From positions 1-7,601 of the forward strand of contig BNTU01000138.1 in assembly GCA_025996835.1 (NCBI GenBank): a stretch of 7,601 nt of DNA, given 5' to 3'. The position numbers were made by a program, and so were the translations under genes. The DNA is from Bacteroidia bacterium. GTDB lineage: Bacteria; Bacteroidota; Bacteroidia; Bacteroidales; Azobacteroidaceae. Shown in pieces: positions 1-6,246 of this stretch (within the stretch, counting starts at the first letter, position 1; every line of letters begins with the position of its first letter). The notes under the pieces are model-generated. The model searched no databases and was not told where the DNA came from. It worked only from the letters and a program-made list of their open reading frames with translations.

Positions 1-1
1 A

Positions 2-1393
2 TTTTATCGCGACTCGGACGACAAATTGATTGCCGGACTTTGTTCGGGACTTGCCGCCTATTTCAACACCGATGTGCTACCCATCCGAATTATTGCGATT
101 GTGTTGTTTTTTGTGCCCCCCTTCCCCATTCTAATCATCTATTTGGTGCTCTGGATATTCGTTCCGGAGGCAAAAACGGCTGAGGAAAAATTGAAAATGC
201 GCGGACAGGCGGTGACGGTGGAAAATATTGGCAAAATTGTTGCCGATGCCACCGAAGATGCAAAAAAAATGTACCGCGAAAATAAAGACGGCTTCTTGAG
301 TGGTTGCGTCAGGGCATTGGCAGGATTTTTCAAAGTCTGCCTTGTGATTTTGGGGTTGCTTGTGGGGGTGCCGCTCATTTTCGCCCTATTCACCGCACTT
401 ATCGCGGTATTTTCCATTCTGTTCGGGCTTGGTCACAGTTTGGTCAGGTTTCCGTTTTTCTTGGGACACATCAACATCCCATTTTTTGAACTCACCCATC
501 CGGTTTTAGCCGCCGGTATGTTGATTATCTTGCTGATTATTCCGCTCGGAGTACTCATCTACACGATTGTAGCCCATTTCAGAAAACTCAAACCGGTGCA
601 TATCGGCATCAAATGGGCTGGTTTTGGCGTGTGGCTGTTGGCATTGATACTGCTTTTAAGCTCCGGCTGTCACATCAACAGGCATTTTCCTATACACCAA
701 TGGAACGTCCATTTCAACGACGGCGAAGTGTTTGAGGGCAATGGCGTGCAGGCAGAAAAGAGCATTGCATTCGCAGAGGCAATTGAACGGGTGATTGTGG
801 AAGACCATCTGATTGCTAATCTGCAAATCGAACAGGTGGCAGGCGAAAGCACCACAATCCTCGTCAGCGGCGATGAAAACCTAATAGACAAAATCAGCGC
901 GAATTGGGAAAATGGCGAATTGCGCCTTTCAACAGATAACAAGAGTAATTTGCGCCCTCAAAAGAACTTTAATATTATTGTGCAAACGCCTACTTTAAAA
1001 GCAATTGTATTAAACTCGGTGGGGAAAATAGTTATCCCTAATTTGTTTAAAAGCAACGAGTTAAACATTGCATTGGAAGGTGCAGGACACATTCAAGCCG
1101 ACAGTCTGGCAGTCCAATCCTTAACAGTTAACGCAGAGGGAGTTGGCTCAATCACAGTGGCAGGCACAGCCAAAAACGCCAATTTGCATCTGGACGGAGC
1201 AGGCGAAATAGAAGCCTCCAACCTCCTCGCAGACACCGTAACAGCCCATCTGGAAGGCATAGGCAAAATAGCCTGCAACCCCACCCTACACCTCGCCGCC
1301 AAAGTAGAAGGCATCGGCAAAATCACCTACAAGACGATGCCAAAGACGATGCAGCAGGTGATTGTTGGGCTGGGGAAGATTAAAAAGCAATAA
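2..1393 (+). CDS. PspC domain / GIN (DUF2807) domain membrane protein, 5' end missing
   Basis: The reading frame is open to the left edge. Eight in-frame codons (FYRDSDDK) precede the TTG at 26 and complete the typical start of a PspC domain, so the true start lies outside the window. Residue numbers count from that TTG. Residues 1-48 form the PspC domain with a hydrophobic hairpin at about 20-45. Further membrane segments lie near 95-135, 158-184 and 197-213. The rest (about 250-455) is a GIN/DUF2807 domain, predicted to be a beta-helix outside the membrane. It shows six GxGxI motifs (352, 372, 391, 411, 429, 448) spaced 18-20 residues. PspC proteins are tied to membrane-stress responses. 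PspC-GIN fusions are common in Bacteroidota, but their job is poorly known. The family call is firm; function is inferred only at the level of an envelope protein. Confidence 0.9.
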   Translation, partial: FYRDSDDKLIAGLCSGLAAYFNTDVLPIRIIAIVLFFVPPFPILIIYLVLWIFVPEAKTAEEKLKMRGQAVTVENIGKIVADATEDAKKMYRENKDGFLSGCVRALAGFFKVCLVILGLLVGVPLIFALFTALIAVFSILFGLGHSLVRFPFFLGHINIPFFELTHPVLAAGMLIILLIIPLGVLIYTIVAHFRKLKPVHIGIKWAGFGVWLLALILLLSSGCHINRHFPIHQWNVHFNDGEVFEGNGVQAEKSIAFAEAIERVIVEDHLIANLQIEQVAGESTTILVSGDENLIDKISANWENGELRLSTDNKSNLRPQKNFNIIVQTPTLKAIVLNSVGKIVIPNLFKSNELNIALEGAGHIQADSLAVQSLTVNAEGVGSITVAGTAKNANLHLDGAGEIEASNLLADTVTAHLEGIGKIACNPTLHLAAKVEGIGKITYKTMPKTMQQVIVGLGKIKKQ

Positions 1394-1412
1394 TCTACCT
1401 GAAAAAAAAGTC

Positions 1413-1512
1413 TGTCATTGCGGGCTTGACCCGCAATCCCCTGAAAAAAAACCGAATGTTGGGCTACAGAGCGATGTAGAACAAGAGATTGCGGGTCAAG
1501 CCCGCAATGACA
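1413..1512. repeat. Nested palindromic intergenic repeat (REP/BIME- or MITE-like)
   Basis: Two perfect 26-base inverted arms lie at 1413-1438 and 1487-1512, separated by 48 bases. Each arm is itself a hairpin: ATTGCGGG, a 5-base loop, then CCCGCAAT (1417-1437 and 1488-1508). The region can therefore fold as two small hairpins or one long one. Translation gives the strings CGLDPQS and AGQARND, which recur in false ORFs from dispersed bacterial repeats of this type. No target-site duplication is evident. It sits 19 bases after the PspC-GIN stop, and could protect or end that transcript, but lacks a T-run. Confidence 0.85.
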
Positions 1513-1639
1513 CTTTGTGTAGTCAGCCCCAACCCCGCAAATAACTCATAACTCGGCTATATCCTTTTTTGAAAAGACAAAGGCACTATCGTAAACATGA
1601 GGGCAGTCTTGCGATGAGGTATTATTTGACACAAAAAAT

Positions 1640-1789
1640 ATGAAAACAACAGCAATTGAAGGATTTCACACGGTTGAATTTTTCCGCGCTGTAAAAGAGA
1701 AAATGGCGAAAGCCACGGAGGGGATGACATTACAAGAAAAGCGCGAAGTTTGGAAACAAATGCGTGAGGGGCAAATCAGTTTAGCATAG
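1640..1789 (+). CDS. Small 49-residue protein, antitoxin-like, function unknown
   Basis: ATG at 1640 to TAG at 1787-1789; an in-frame stop at 1598 rules out a longer ATG-started form. The protein begins MKTTAIEGFHTVEFFRAVKE and continues as a charged, helix-prone chain with a GMT turn at 28-30 and the segment LQEKREVWKQMREGQ after it. Pattern and size resemble short proteins often found just upstream of type II toxin genes (a short lead, then VKEKMAKATEGMT-like and EEKxxxW-like helices). This is recognition by overall form, not a family match. No toxin follows: the next gene is the opposite-strand receptor, whose stop is 17 bases away. It may be an orphan antitoxin-like gene or a chance ORF. 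No clear ribosome-binding site or exact TAnnTTTG box lies upstream. Confidence 0.5.
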   Translation: MKTTAIEGFHTVEFFRAVKEKMAKATEGMTLQEKREVWKQMREGQISLA

Positions 1790-1806
1790 CCTCTGTTCGG
1801 CTTATC

Positions 1807-4518
1807 TTATCTCAGTTGAAAACTCAGCGTGATATTCGGCGTGAAGCCCAGCAGGTTGATGTTGGTTTCCACCACTCCGGCGATGTTGTCGTAGGCATAT
1901 TCGCGATACCAGACGTTGGTGTGGTCGTAAACATTGAATAGCGACAGGCTCAGGCTTGATTTCACGAACTTGATGAACGACAAATCGTATTTGAGCAGCA
2001 AGTCCATACGATGATAATCGGGGTATCGGGCGTTGTTTTTGGCATCGGCGACGATGAAACTCATATTTCCGCCGTTGGGCACGTTGAGCGTGTAAGCCCC
2101 AATCGGTGCCGTGTAGGGCTTTCCCGTCGCGAAAATCCACGAGGCGGTGCACGTGAGGTCGCGCAGGGGTTTATACGTCGCCACCACCTTAAACTCGTTT
2201 GTAACATCCTGATTGGCAGAGAAATAGCCATCGCCATAAACGGGAAAACTGTAGCGGCTTTCGCCCAGCGTGTAACCCAGCCAGCCTGTTAGTTTGCCGT
2301 ATTTTTTTTGCAACAAAAAATCGATGCCGCGCGAATAGCCTTTTCCGTTGTAGAAAAACTGCTGATACGACGTGTTGTCGATGAATGAGGGCGCAAACCG
2401 CAGGGTGTATTCGCTCAGGTTGTGCAACTTTTTGTAATACGCCTCCACGTCGAACAGATAACCGCCGGTTTCGTAGCTTCCGCCCACCACAAAGTGCGTG
2501 GCACTGCTCACGGGGATGCCCTTGTCGTCCGACAACAGCCAAATATCGCGACTGCCGGCGGAAATATCTTCGCGCACGATGCGATTCACAAATTGGTAAT
2601 AATAGCCGACAGAGGCTTTCAGGTTGATGTGCTTATCGACTTTGTAAAACGTTTGAAAGCGCGGCTCAAAATACGGACGCGCAGTAACATCGTAATACGA
2701 GAGGCGAATGCCCGGATGAATGGTCAGGTCGTTGTCCAGCGTCCACTTGTCCTGCACGTATGCCGACACCAGATTGCCCTGATTTTTCATATTCAGTATG
2801 TCCACCGAATCGCTGCGTGAATAGCGGTAGTCCACCTTGTATTTTGAATAATTGATGCCAAATTCCAACTTGTTCGTCCGGCTGATTTTATATTCGTTGT
2901 CAAATTTTACGGAATAGTCCCACAGATTGTTGCTTTCGCCGGTGTTTTGGTCAAACATCACCGCTACGGCTCGCGAGGCGTTGGTGCTGCTGCTCTCGGT
3001 GGAGTTGTTTTGCCTGTCGCGCAGGCTGTAGTAGTTGGAAAAAGATGCTAACAGATTGGAATAGAAGCGATTGTTCCAATTTCTTGACCATTTCAAACTG
3101 CCTCCTACATTGCCCCAGTCGGTCTTGTCGGTGATGCTGCCGCTCATAAACGAGTTGCCGAAACCGTCGCGTGAATTGTCTAAGTCGTCTTCGCCGTTGA
3201 AAAAACTGAGCGACACGATGTCTTTTTTCGTCGGGTTATAGGTGAGTTTGGCGTTGAGGTCGTAGAAATAGGAGTTCGGTTTTTCCTGATTGCGCTGACT
3301 GAATCCGCCGCCCGGACCGCCTCCGCCCGTCATTCCGGTGGTCGAAGAATTGGAATAAACGTCGGTGAATTTGTCGTACATAAAACTCTGAAACGAGCGG
3401 CGTCCGGCAACGAAAAACGAGCCTTTTTCGTTTTTGAACGGCACCTCCATAAACGCATTGAAGCCCAAAAAGCCGACATCGCCGCCCAGATTGAACTGCT
3501 TGTCGTTGCCCGTTTTCCCGACAATTTCCATCACGCTCGACAGCCGCCCGCCATATTTGGCATCGAAACCGCCCTTGTGCAACTGCACATCCTTGATGGC
3601 ATTGGTGTTGAACGCGCTGAACACGCCCATCAGGTGCTCCTGATGATAGATGGTGAAGCCGTCGTACAAAACCAGATTTTGGTCGGGCGTGCCTCCACGC
3701 ACATACAAGCCCGCCGAAGACTCGTTGCTACCCGAAATGCCCGGCATCAGTTGGAACGTGCGGAAGAGGTCTTTTTCGCCCAGGGCGGGCAAATCGGCTA
3801 TTTTAGCGGCGGTGGTTTGGATGACACCGATGGACAGTTCCGGAATTTTCAAAACGTCTTCCCGCTCCTTCACAATGACTACTTCGTCCAACATATTGCT
3901 CGCCGGCAGCAGTTCCACAAACAAATTGCCGAGATTGACTTCCGGCGAGAGATAAAAATACTGCGTTTCGTAGCCCAAGTATTTGAACACCAGCGTTTCC
4001 TTGTCTGTCGGCACGTTGTAGAGCGTGAAATAGCCATCCGTATTGGTGCTGGCGGCGATAGTTGTGCCGTCCACATAGACGGTGGCGAAGGGCAGCGGCT
4101 CGCCGTTGGTTTGGTCTTTGATGCGTCCGGTAACCGTCAAATTCCGACGCTCGGCATCCCCCTGATAACGCTTATTTTCAAGTTTCGTCCGATTTTTGGG
4201 CAAATTTTTTGTCAAAACGATGCAATAAACGCCGTTGTCATCGGTATAATAGGCAATATCTTTGATTTCCCGAAAAATGCCGTCAAAGGCAACCTGAGGC
4301 GGCGCACCCAGATACAGACGGTCGAATGTATAATTGGCAATCAAAGCAGAATCATATTTCAGGTGCATCCCATATTTCACCTCAAAATCATTCAACACCT
4401 TCAACAGCGGAGCCCCAAAATAGTTCTCCCTGACCAAAAGCGTATCGCTCGTCTGCGAAAACCCCTCCACCACGGTCGCAAAGACCATAAACAGGCATAA
4501 TATCAGGCTTTTTTTCAT
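1807..4518 (-). CDS. TonB-dependent outer-membrane receptor with STN and carboxypeptidase-regulatory-like domains
   Basis: A 903-residue outer-membrane transporter that would import a ligand using TonB/ExbBD energy. It starts with a signal peptide (MKKSLILCLFMVFATVVEGF; cleavage probably near residue 22). Next come an STN domain (about 27-104, a periplasmic signalling domain as in FecA-type transducers), a CarboxypepD_reg-like beta-sandwich (about 127-205, motif GEPLPFATVYVDGT), a plug domain (about 235-335, with LYVRGGTPDQNLVLYDG) and a 22-strand-type barrel to the C terminus (ending LSFQLR). Residues 398-405 form a glycine-rich stretch, probably in an extracellular loop. No SusD partner, FecI-like sigma factor or FecR-like anti-sigma is in the window, so the ligand cannot be named. 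A -7-like box lies 31 bases upstream of the ATG. The family is certain; the substrate is unknown. Confidence 0.95.
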   Translation of the reverse strand: MKKSLILCLFMVFATVVEGFSQTSDTLLVRENYFGAPLLKVLNDFEVKYGMHLKYDSALIANYTFDRLYLGAPPQVAFDGIFREIKDIAYYTDDNGVYCIVLTKNLPKNRTKLENKRYQGDAERRNLTVTGRIKDQTNGEPLPFATVYVDGTTIAASTNTDGYFTLYNVPTDKETLVFKYLGYETQYFYLSPEVNLGNLFVELLPASNMLDEVVIVKEREDVLKIPELSIGVIQTTAAKIADLPALGEKDLFRTFQLMPGISGSNESSAGLYVRGGTPDQNLVLYDGFTIYHQEHLMGVFSAFNTNAIKDVQLHKGGFDAKYGGRLSSVMEIVGKTGNDKQFNLGGDVGFLGFNAFMEVPFKNEKGSFFVAGRRSFQSFMYDKFTDVYSNSSTTGMTGGGGPGGGFSQRNQEKPNSYFYDLNAKLTYNPTKKDIVSLSFFNGEDDLDNSRDGFGNSFMSGSITDKTDWGNVGGSLKWSRNWNNRFYSNLLASFSNYYSLRDRQNNSTESSSTNASRAVAVMFDQNTGESNNLWDYSVKFDNEYKISRTNKLEFGINYSKYKVDYRYSRSDSVDILNMKNQGNLVSAYVQDKWTLDNDLTIHPGIRLSYYDVTARPYFEPRFQTFYKVDKHINLKASVGYYYQFVNRIVREDISAGSRDIWLLSDDKGIPVSSATHFVVGGSYETGGYLFDVEAYYKKLHNLSEYTLRFAPSFIDNTSYQQFFYNGKGYSRGIDFLLQKKYGKLTGWLGYTLGESRYSFPVYGDGYFSANQDVTNEFKVVATYKPLRDLTCTASWIFATGKPYTAPIGAYTLNVPNGGNMSFIVADAKNNARYPDYHRMDLLLKYDLSFIKFVKSSLSLSLFNVYDHTNVWYREYAYDNIAGVVETNINLLGFTPNITLSFQLR

Positions 4519-4548
4519 ACCGGCACGTTCATTTTTTTATTTTTGCTG

Positions 4549-4556
4549 CAAAGGAA
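4549..4556 (-). promoter_or_regulatory. Candidate -7 box of the receptor gene
   Basis: On the minus strand the bases read TTCCTTTG followed by CAGC, matching the Bacteroidota -7 consensus TAnnTTTG at 5 of 6 defined positions (T for A at the second). It is 31 bases upstream of the receptor ATG, leaving a leader of about 25 bases. No TTG or TTTG is present at the usual -33 distance, so this is only a moderate call. Confidence 0.4.
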
Positions 4557-4629
4557 TAAAAAATATTCCATTCCTGCCGGAAAGGTTGGGTGAATAGCAC
4601 AAACAAATTGGTGGATGGCGGGGATTTTT

Positions 4630-5637
4630 TTATTTTTCAAGCAACGCATTTAATCTTGTTTGGTACATTAAATAATAACCTCGCTTATTTGCTTCTGATA
4701 AAAATGAATGCTTTACTAATGTCTCAACGAGAAGTTGCTTTTCTAAGAAAACGGACAGTAATTTATCTGCTCTGCTTTCGGAGATTCCTGTTCTGTGCGC
4801 TAATTCCGTAAAATCGGTTTTGCCTGCGTGCCCTTGCTTCCTGTAGGCTTCGCTTTTGTAACCATCTGCGAACAGCCCTTTGTCTAATGCAAAATCGGTA
4901 TCATCAACGTGTAAACGGGTATTAATCAAATCGTAAGCGGGGCTTAACAGATAGCTTCCGCTCGTAGATTCCAACAGTGAGAAATTTTTTAAATGGGCAT
5001 CGCCATTGGAAAACAGGTAATTAAAAACTACTAATGAAAAACATTTTTCTATATCCACCCTCCACGCAGGTACGTATTTTTGGAGCAACAAGCCGAGTTC
5101 CTCATAACTGTAAGCATACTTAAAGTCGGCTCCGGCGTTGTCTTTCGTTTTTCCTGCCAATGATGCAAAATCTTCTTTCCCCCATTTTTCGCCGTTGGGT
5201 TTCACGTCAAAACGTTTGGTGATGTAGGCGGGAGTTCCGTCTTTGAAAAATATCATTGCATTTTCGGCGGTGTTTATTCCATAAACTTGCCGTGCTATTT
5301 GCATTGTTAAGTGCTCATTGGCAGGCACTTGGTCAACTTTCTTTAAATCTCTTGGAACAGGTTTCAGCAGGTAGGTGCCTTGCTCGCCCTCTTGCGTCAA
5401 GCGGAGCGTATTCTTATCCAACAGCACGCTTAATTTTTCCTGAGCACCCGAAATGGATATTCGTTTACGATTTTCAATAAACAACGCTGCCACTTCTTCG
5501 CTCTGTTGGGGCGGGTCATAAAATAAAACGTGAGATACTTTTTTCCCGTTAAATAGATTCCGCAGGCAACTTAGGCTGTAGGTGTTAAAGCCTTCTGCCA
5601 ATGTTCCGGGACAATATTCTATCTTTTCTAAATTCAT
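4630..5637 (-). CDS. hipT: HipT-like serine/threonine kinase toxin (HipA C-terminal domain only)
   Basis: A 335-residue HipA-family kinase lacking the HipA N-terminal subdomain, which is encoded separately just upstream. Visible motifs are the Gly-rich loop SISGAQEK (61-68) with two serines (S61, S63), a candidate ATP-binding lysine K92 in YLLKP, the catalytic loop NGDAHLKN (211-218, D213) and the metal-binding YD (D236). HipA-family toxins phosphorylate aminoacyl-tRNA synthetases: HipA targets GltX, and HipT of E. coli O127:H6 targets TrpS. The target here is unknown. E. coli HipT carries an equivalent SxS pair as autophosphorylation sites. The start overlaps the upstream stop as ATGA (5634-5637), suggesting translational coupling. 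Nothing is broken: all core kinase motifs are present and the C terminus is full. Kinase family is firm; the HipT label rests on gene order and the missing N-terminal subdomain. Confidence 0.88.
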   Translation of the reverse strand: MNLEKIEYCPGTLAEGFNTYSLSCLRNLFNGKKVSHVLFYDPPQQSEEVAALFIENRKRISISGAQEKLSVLLDKNTLRLTQEGEQGTYLLKPVPRDLKKVDQVPANEHLTMQIARQVYGINTAENAMIFFKDGTPAYITKRFDVKPNGEKWGKEDFASLAGKTKDNAGADFKYAYSYEELGLLLQKYVPAWRVDIEKCFSLVVFNYLFSNGDAHLKNFSLLESTSGSYLLSPAYDLINTRLHVDDTDFALDKGLFADGYKSEAYRKQGHAGKTDFTELAHRTGISESRADKLLSVFLEKQLLVETLVKHSFLSEANKRGYYLMYQTRLNALLEK

Positions 5638-5960
5638 TCCGGCAATGGTTTAATCGTTATTGCTCCTGTTGTATCGTATTGCGCTGTCGCCAAGAGTAAG
5701 CCGAAATTGTCGTTTTCGTCAATTCTTAACTGTGTACTTTGTAATTTGCGGTTAACACCCTCACTTAGCATATTAAAAAAGAACGGGAAAAGATAGTCGC
5801 TCGCATATTCCCGTTGTGTTTTGGGAAGTGTTAAACTGATGGGCGGCTGCTCGCTATCGGCAAAATAGGTGGCTTCATAGCGAAAAAGATACTTATTGCG
5901 ATTTTCTTCAATAAGACTTCCTGCCAATTTTCCATTACGATATATTTCTGCTTTTCGCAT
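5634..5960 (-). CDS. hipS: HipS-like free-standing HipA N-terminal domain protein (probable antitoxin)
   Basis: A 108-residue protein corresponding to the HipA N-terminal subdomain (HipA_N / couple_hipA type). Diagnostic stretches are an N-terminal beta hairpin (AEIYRNGKLAGSL), PPISLTLPKTQREY (39-52), LFPFFFNMLSEG (57-68, the family's FxNLLPEG element), DNFGLLLA (84-91) and a closing YDTTGAITIKP. In E. coli HipBST the equivalent protein, HipS, is the actual antitoxin and inserts a conserved tryptophan into the HipT active site. This protein has no tryptophan; V69 follows the SEG motif and a Phe cluster (F58, F60-F62) is nearby. It starts 4 bases after the hipB-like stop and overlaps the kinase gene by 4 bases. 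An antitoxin role is inferred from homology and layout. Confidence 0.85.
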   Translation of the reverse strand: MRKAEIYRNGKLAGSLIEENRNKYLFRYEATYFADSEQPPISLTLPKTQREYASDYLFPFFFNMLSEGVNRKLQSTQLRIDENDNFGLLLATAQYDTTGAITIKPLPE

Positions 5961-5964
5961 TTAT

Positions 5965-6171
5965 TTATCCTTTCTTTACTTCAAGTTTGATTTCCATTCC
6001 CAACACTTCGGCTAATTTTTCCAACACTTCCAATGACGGATTGCCTTGTCCGCGTTCCAACTTGTACAAGGTGTTTGTGCTTATTTCCGCCAATTCCGCC
6101 AGATGCGGTTGAGTTATTTTTAACTCTTTCCTGCGAGTTTTAATGATTTCGCCCAATTGCTTTACTAACAT
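5965..6171 (-). CDS. hipB: HipB-like Xre-family DNA-binding protein
   Basis: A 68-residue one-domain helix-turn-helix protein that probably binds and represses its own operon. The HTH spans about 8-60: turn-and-scan helix near QPHLAELAEI (21-30), recognition helix STNTLYKLERG (31-41), then the Xre hallmark GNPSLEVLEKLAEVLG (43-58). The tail EIKLEVKKG looks like a dimer-forming beta strand, as in HipB. The ATG at 6171 is chosen although the frame opens to an ATG at 6219: the 16 extra residues would be read across the promoter (TATCTTTG at 6191-6198), and the alignable domain begins after the later ATG. It is first in a tight three-gene operon with the HipS- and HipT-like genes. Xre class is certain; the specific HipB role follows from context. 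Confidence 0.88.
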   Translation of the reverse strand: MLVKQLGEIIKTRRKELKITQPHLAELAEISTNTLYKLERGQGNPSLEVLEKLAEVLGMEIKLEVKKG

Positions 6172-6175
6172 TATA

Positions 6176-6245
6176 TTGTGATTTAGGGTGCAAAGATACA
6201 ATATTTTTTGGATTATCAAGGAGAAATCATATTTTGTTGTGATTT
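6176..6245. promoter_or_regulatory. Possible operator half-sites flanking the hip promoter
   Basis: The 9-mer TTGTGATTT occurs at 6176-6184 and again at 6237-6245, one copy on each side of the promoter. An inverted AAATCA (6224-6229) faces the second copy across 10 bases. These could be binding sites for the HipB-like repressor, which in E. coli binds several operators at its promoter. The sites do not match the E. coli HipB operator, and the region is AT-rich, so chance is possible. Confidence 0.25.
6191..6219 (-). promoter_or_regulatory. Bacteroidota-type promoter of the hip operon
   Basis: On the minus strand a perfect -7 box TATCTTTG (6191-6198) is followed by CACC, and TTG (6217-6219) lies 18 bases upstream as the -33 element. 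This matches the TTTG / TAnnTTTG architecture of the Bacteroidota primary sigma factor. Transcription would start near 6185, giving a leader of roughly 14 bases before the ATG at 6171. The box lies inside the longer reading frame and so decides the start of the hipB-like gene. Confidence 0.75.
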
Positions 6246-6246
6246 T

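Noticed and set aside
1398..1451. A 12-base direct repeat (CCTGAAAAAAAA) at 1398-1409 and 1440-1451 as a target-site duplication
   Set aside because: It flanks only the left hairpin, not the whole element, and is mostly an A-run.
1362..1544. A 60-codon plus-strand reading frame across the palindromic repeat
   Set aside because: It is made of the repeat's own translation (CGLDPQS, AGQARND) and overlaps the end of the PspC-GIN gene in another frame; this is a well-known false-ORF pattern.
1545..1643. A 32-codon frame ending in an ATGA overlap with the small gene, which could be a leader peptide or gene remnant
   Set aside because: Its only ATG (1614) gives nine residues, and nothing in it is recognisable; overlap of this kind is easily due to chance.
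1786..1805. A stem-loop (ATAGCC / GGCTTAT with one bulge) between the small gene and the receptor stop, as a two-way terminator
   Set aside because: The stem is short and bulged, and no T-run follows on either strand.
3577..4500. A 307-codon plus-strand reading frame opposite the receptor gene
   Set aside because: It lies wholly antisense to a clear TonB receptor, shows no recognisable domain, and its length follows from the receptor's codon bias.
5634..5637. The HipS/HipT junction as a frameshift splitting one hipA gene
   Set aside because: Both parts end and begin at domain borders, each has its own start, and the kinase has its own N-terminal segment of about 55 residues before the Gly-rich loop, as in tripartite systems.
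6172..6219. Extending the hipB-like gene to the ATG at 6219
   Set aside because: The added 16 residues would be encoded by the perfect -7 promoter box and its surroundings; the HTH domain starts properly at the ATG at 6171.
6224..6245. AAATCA / TGATTT hairpin after the response-regulator stop as a terminator
   Set aside because: A six-base AT-rich stem with a 10-base loop and no following T-run is too weak; it is noted only as a possible protein-binding site.
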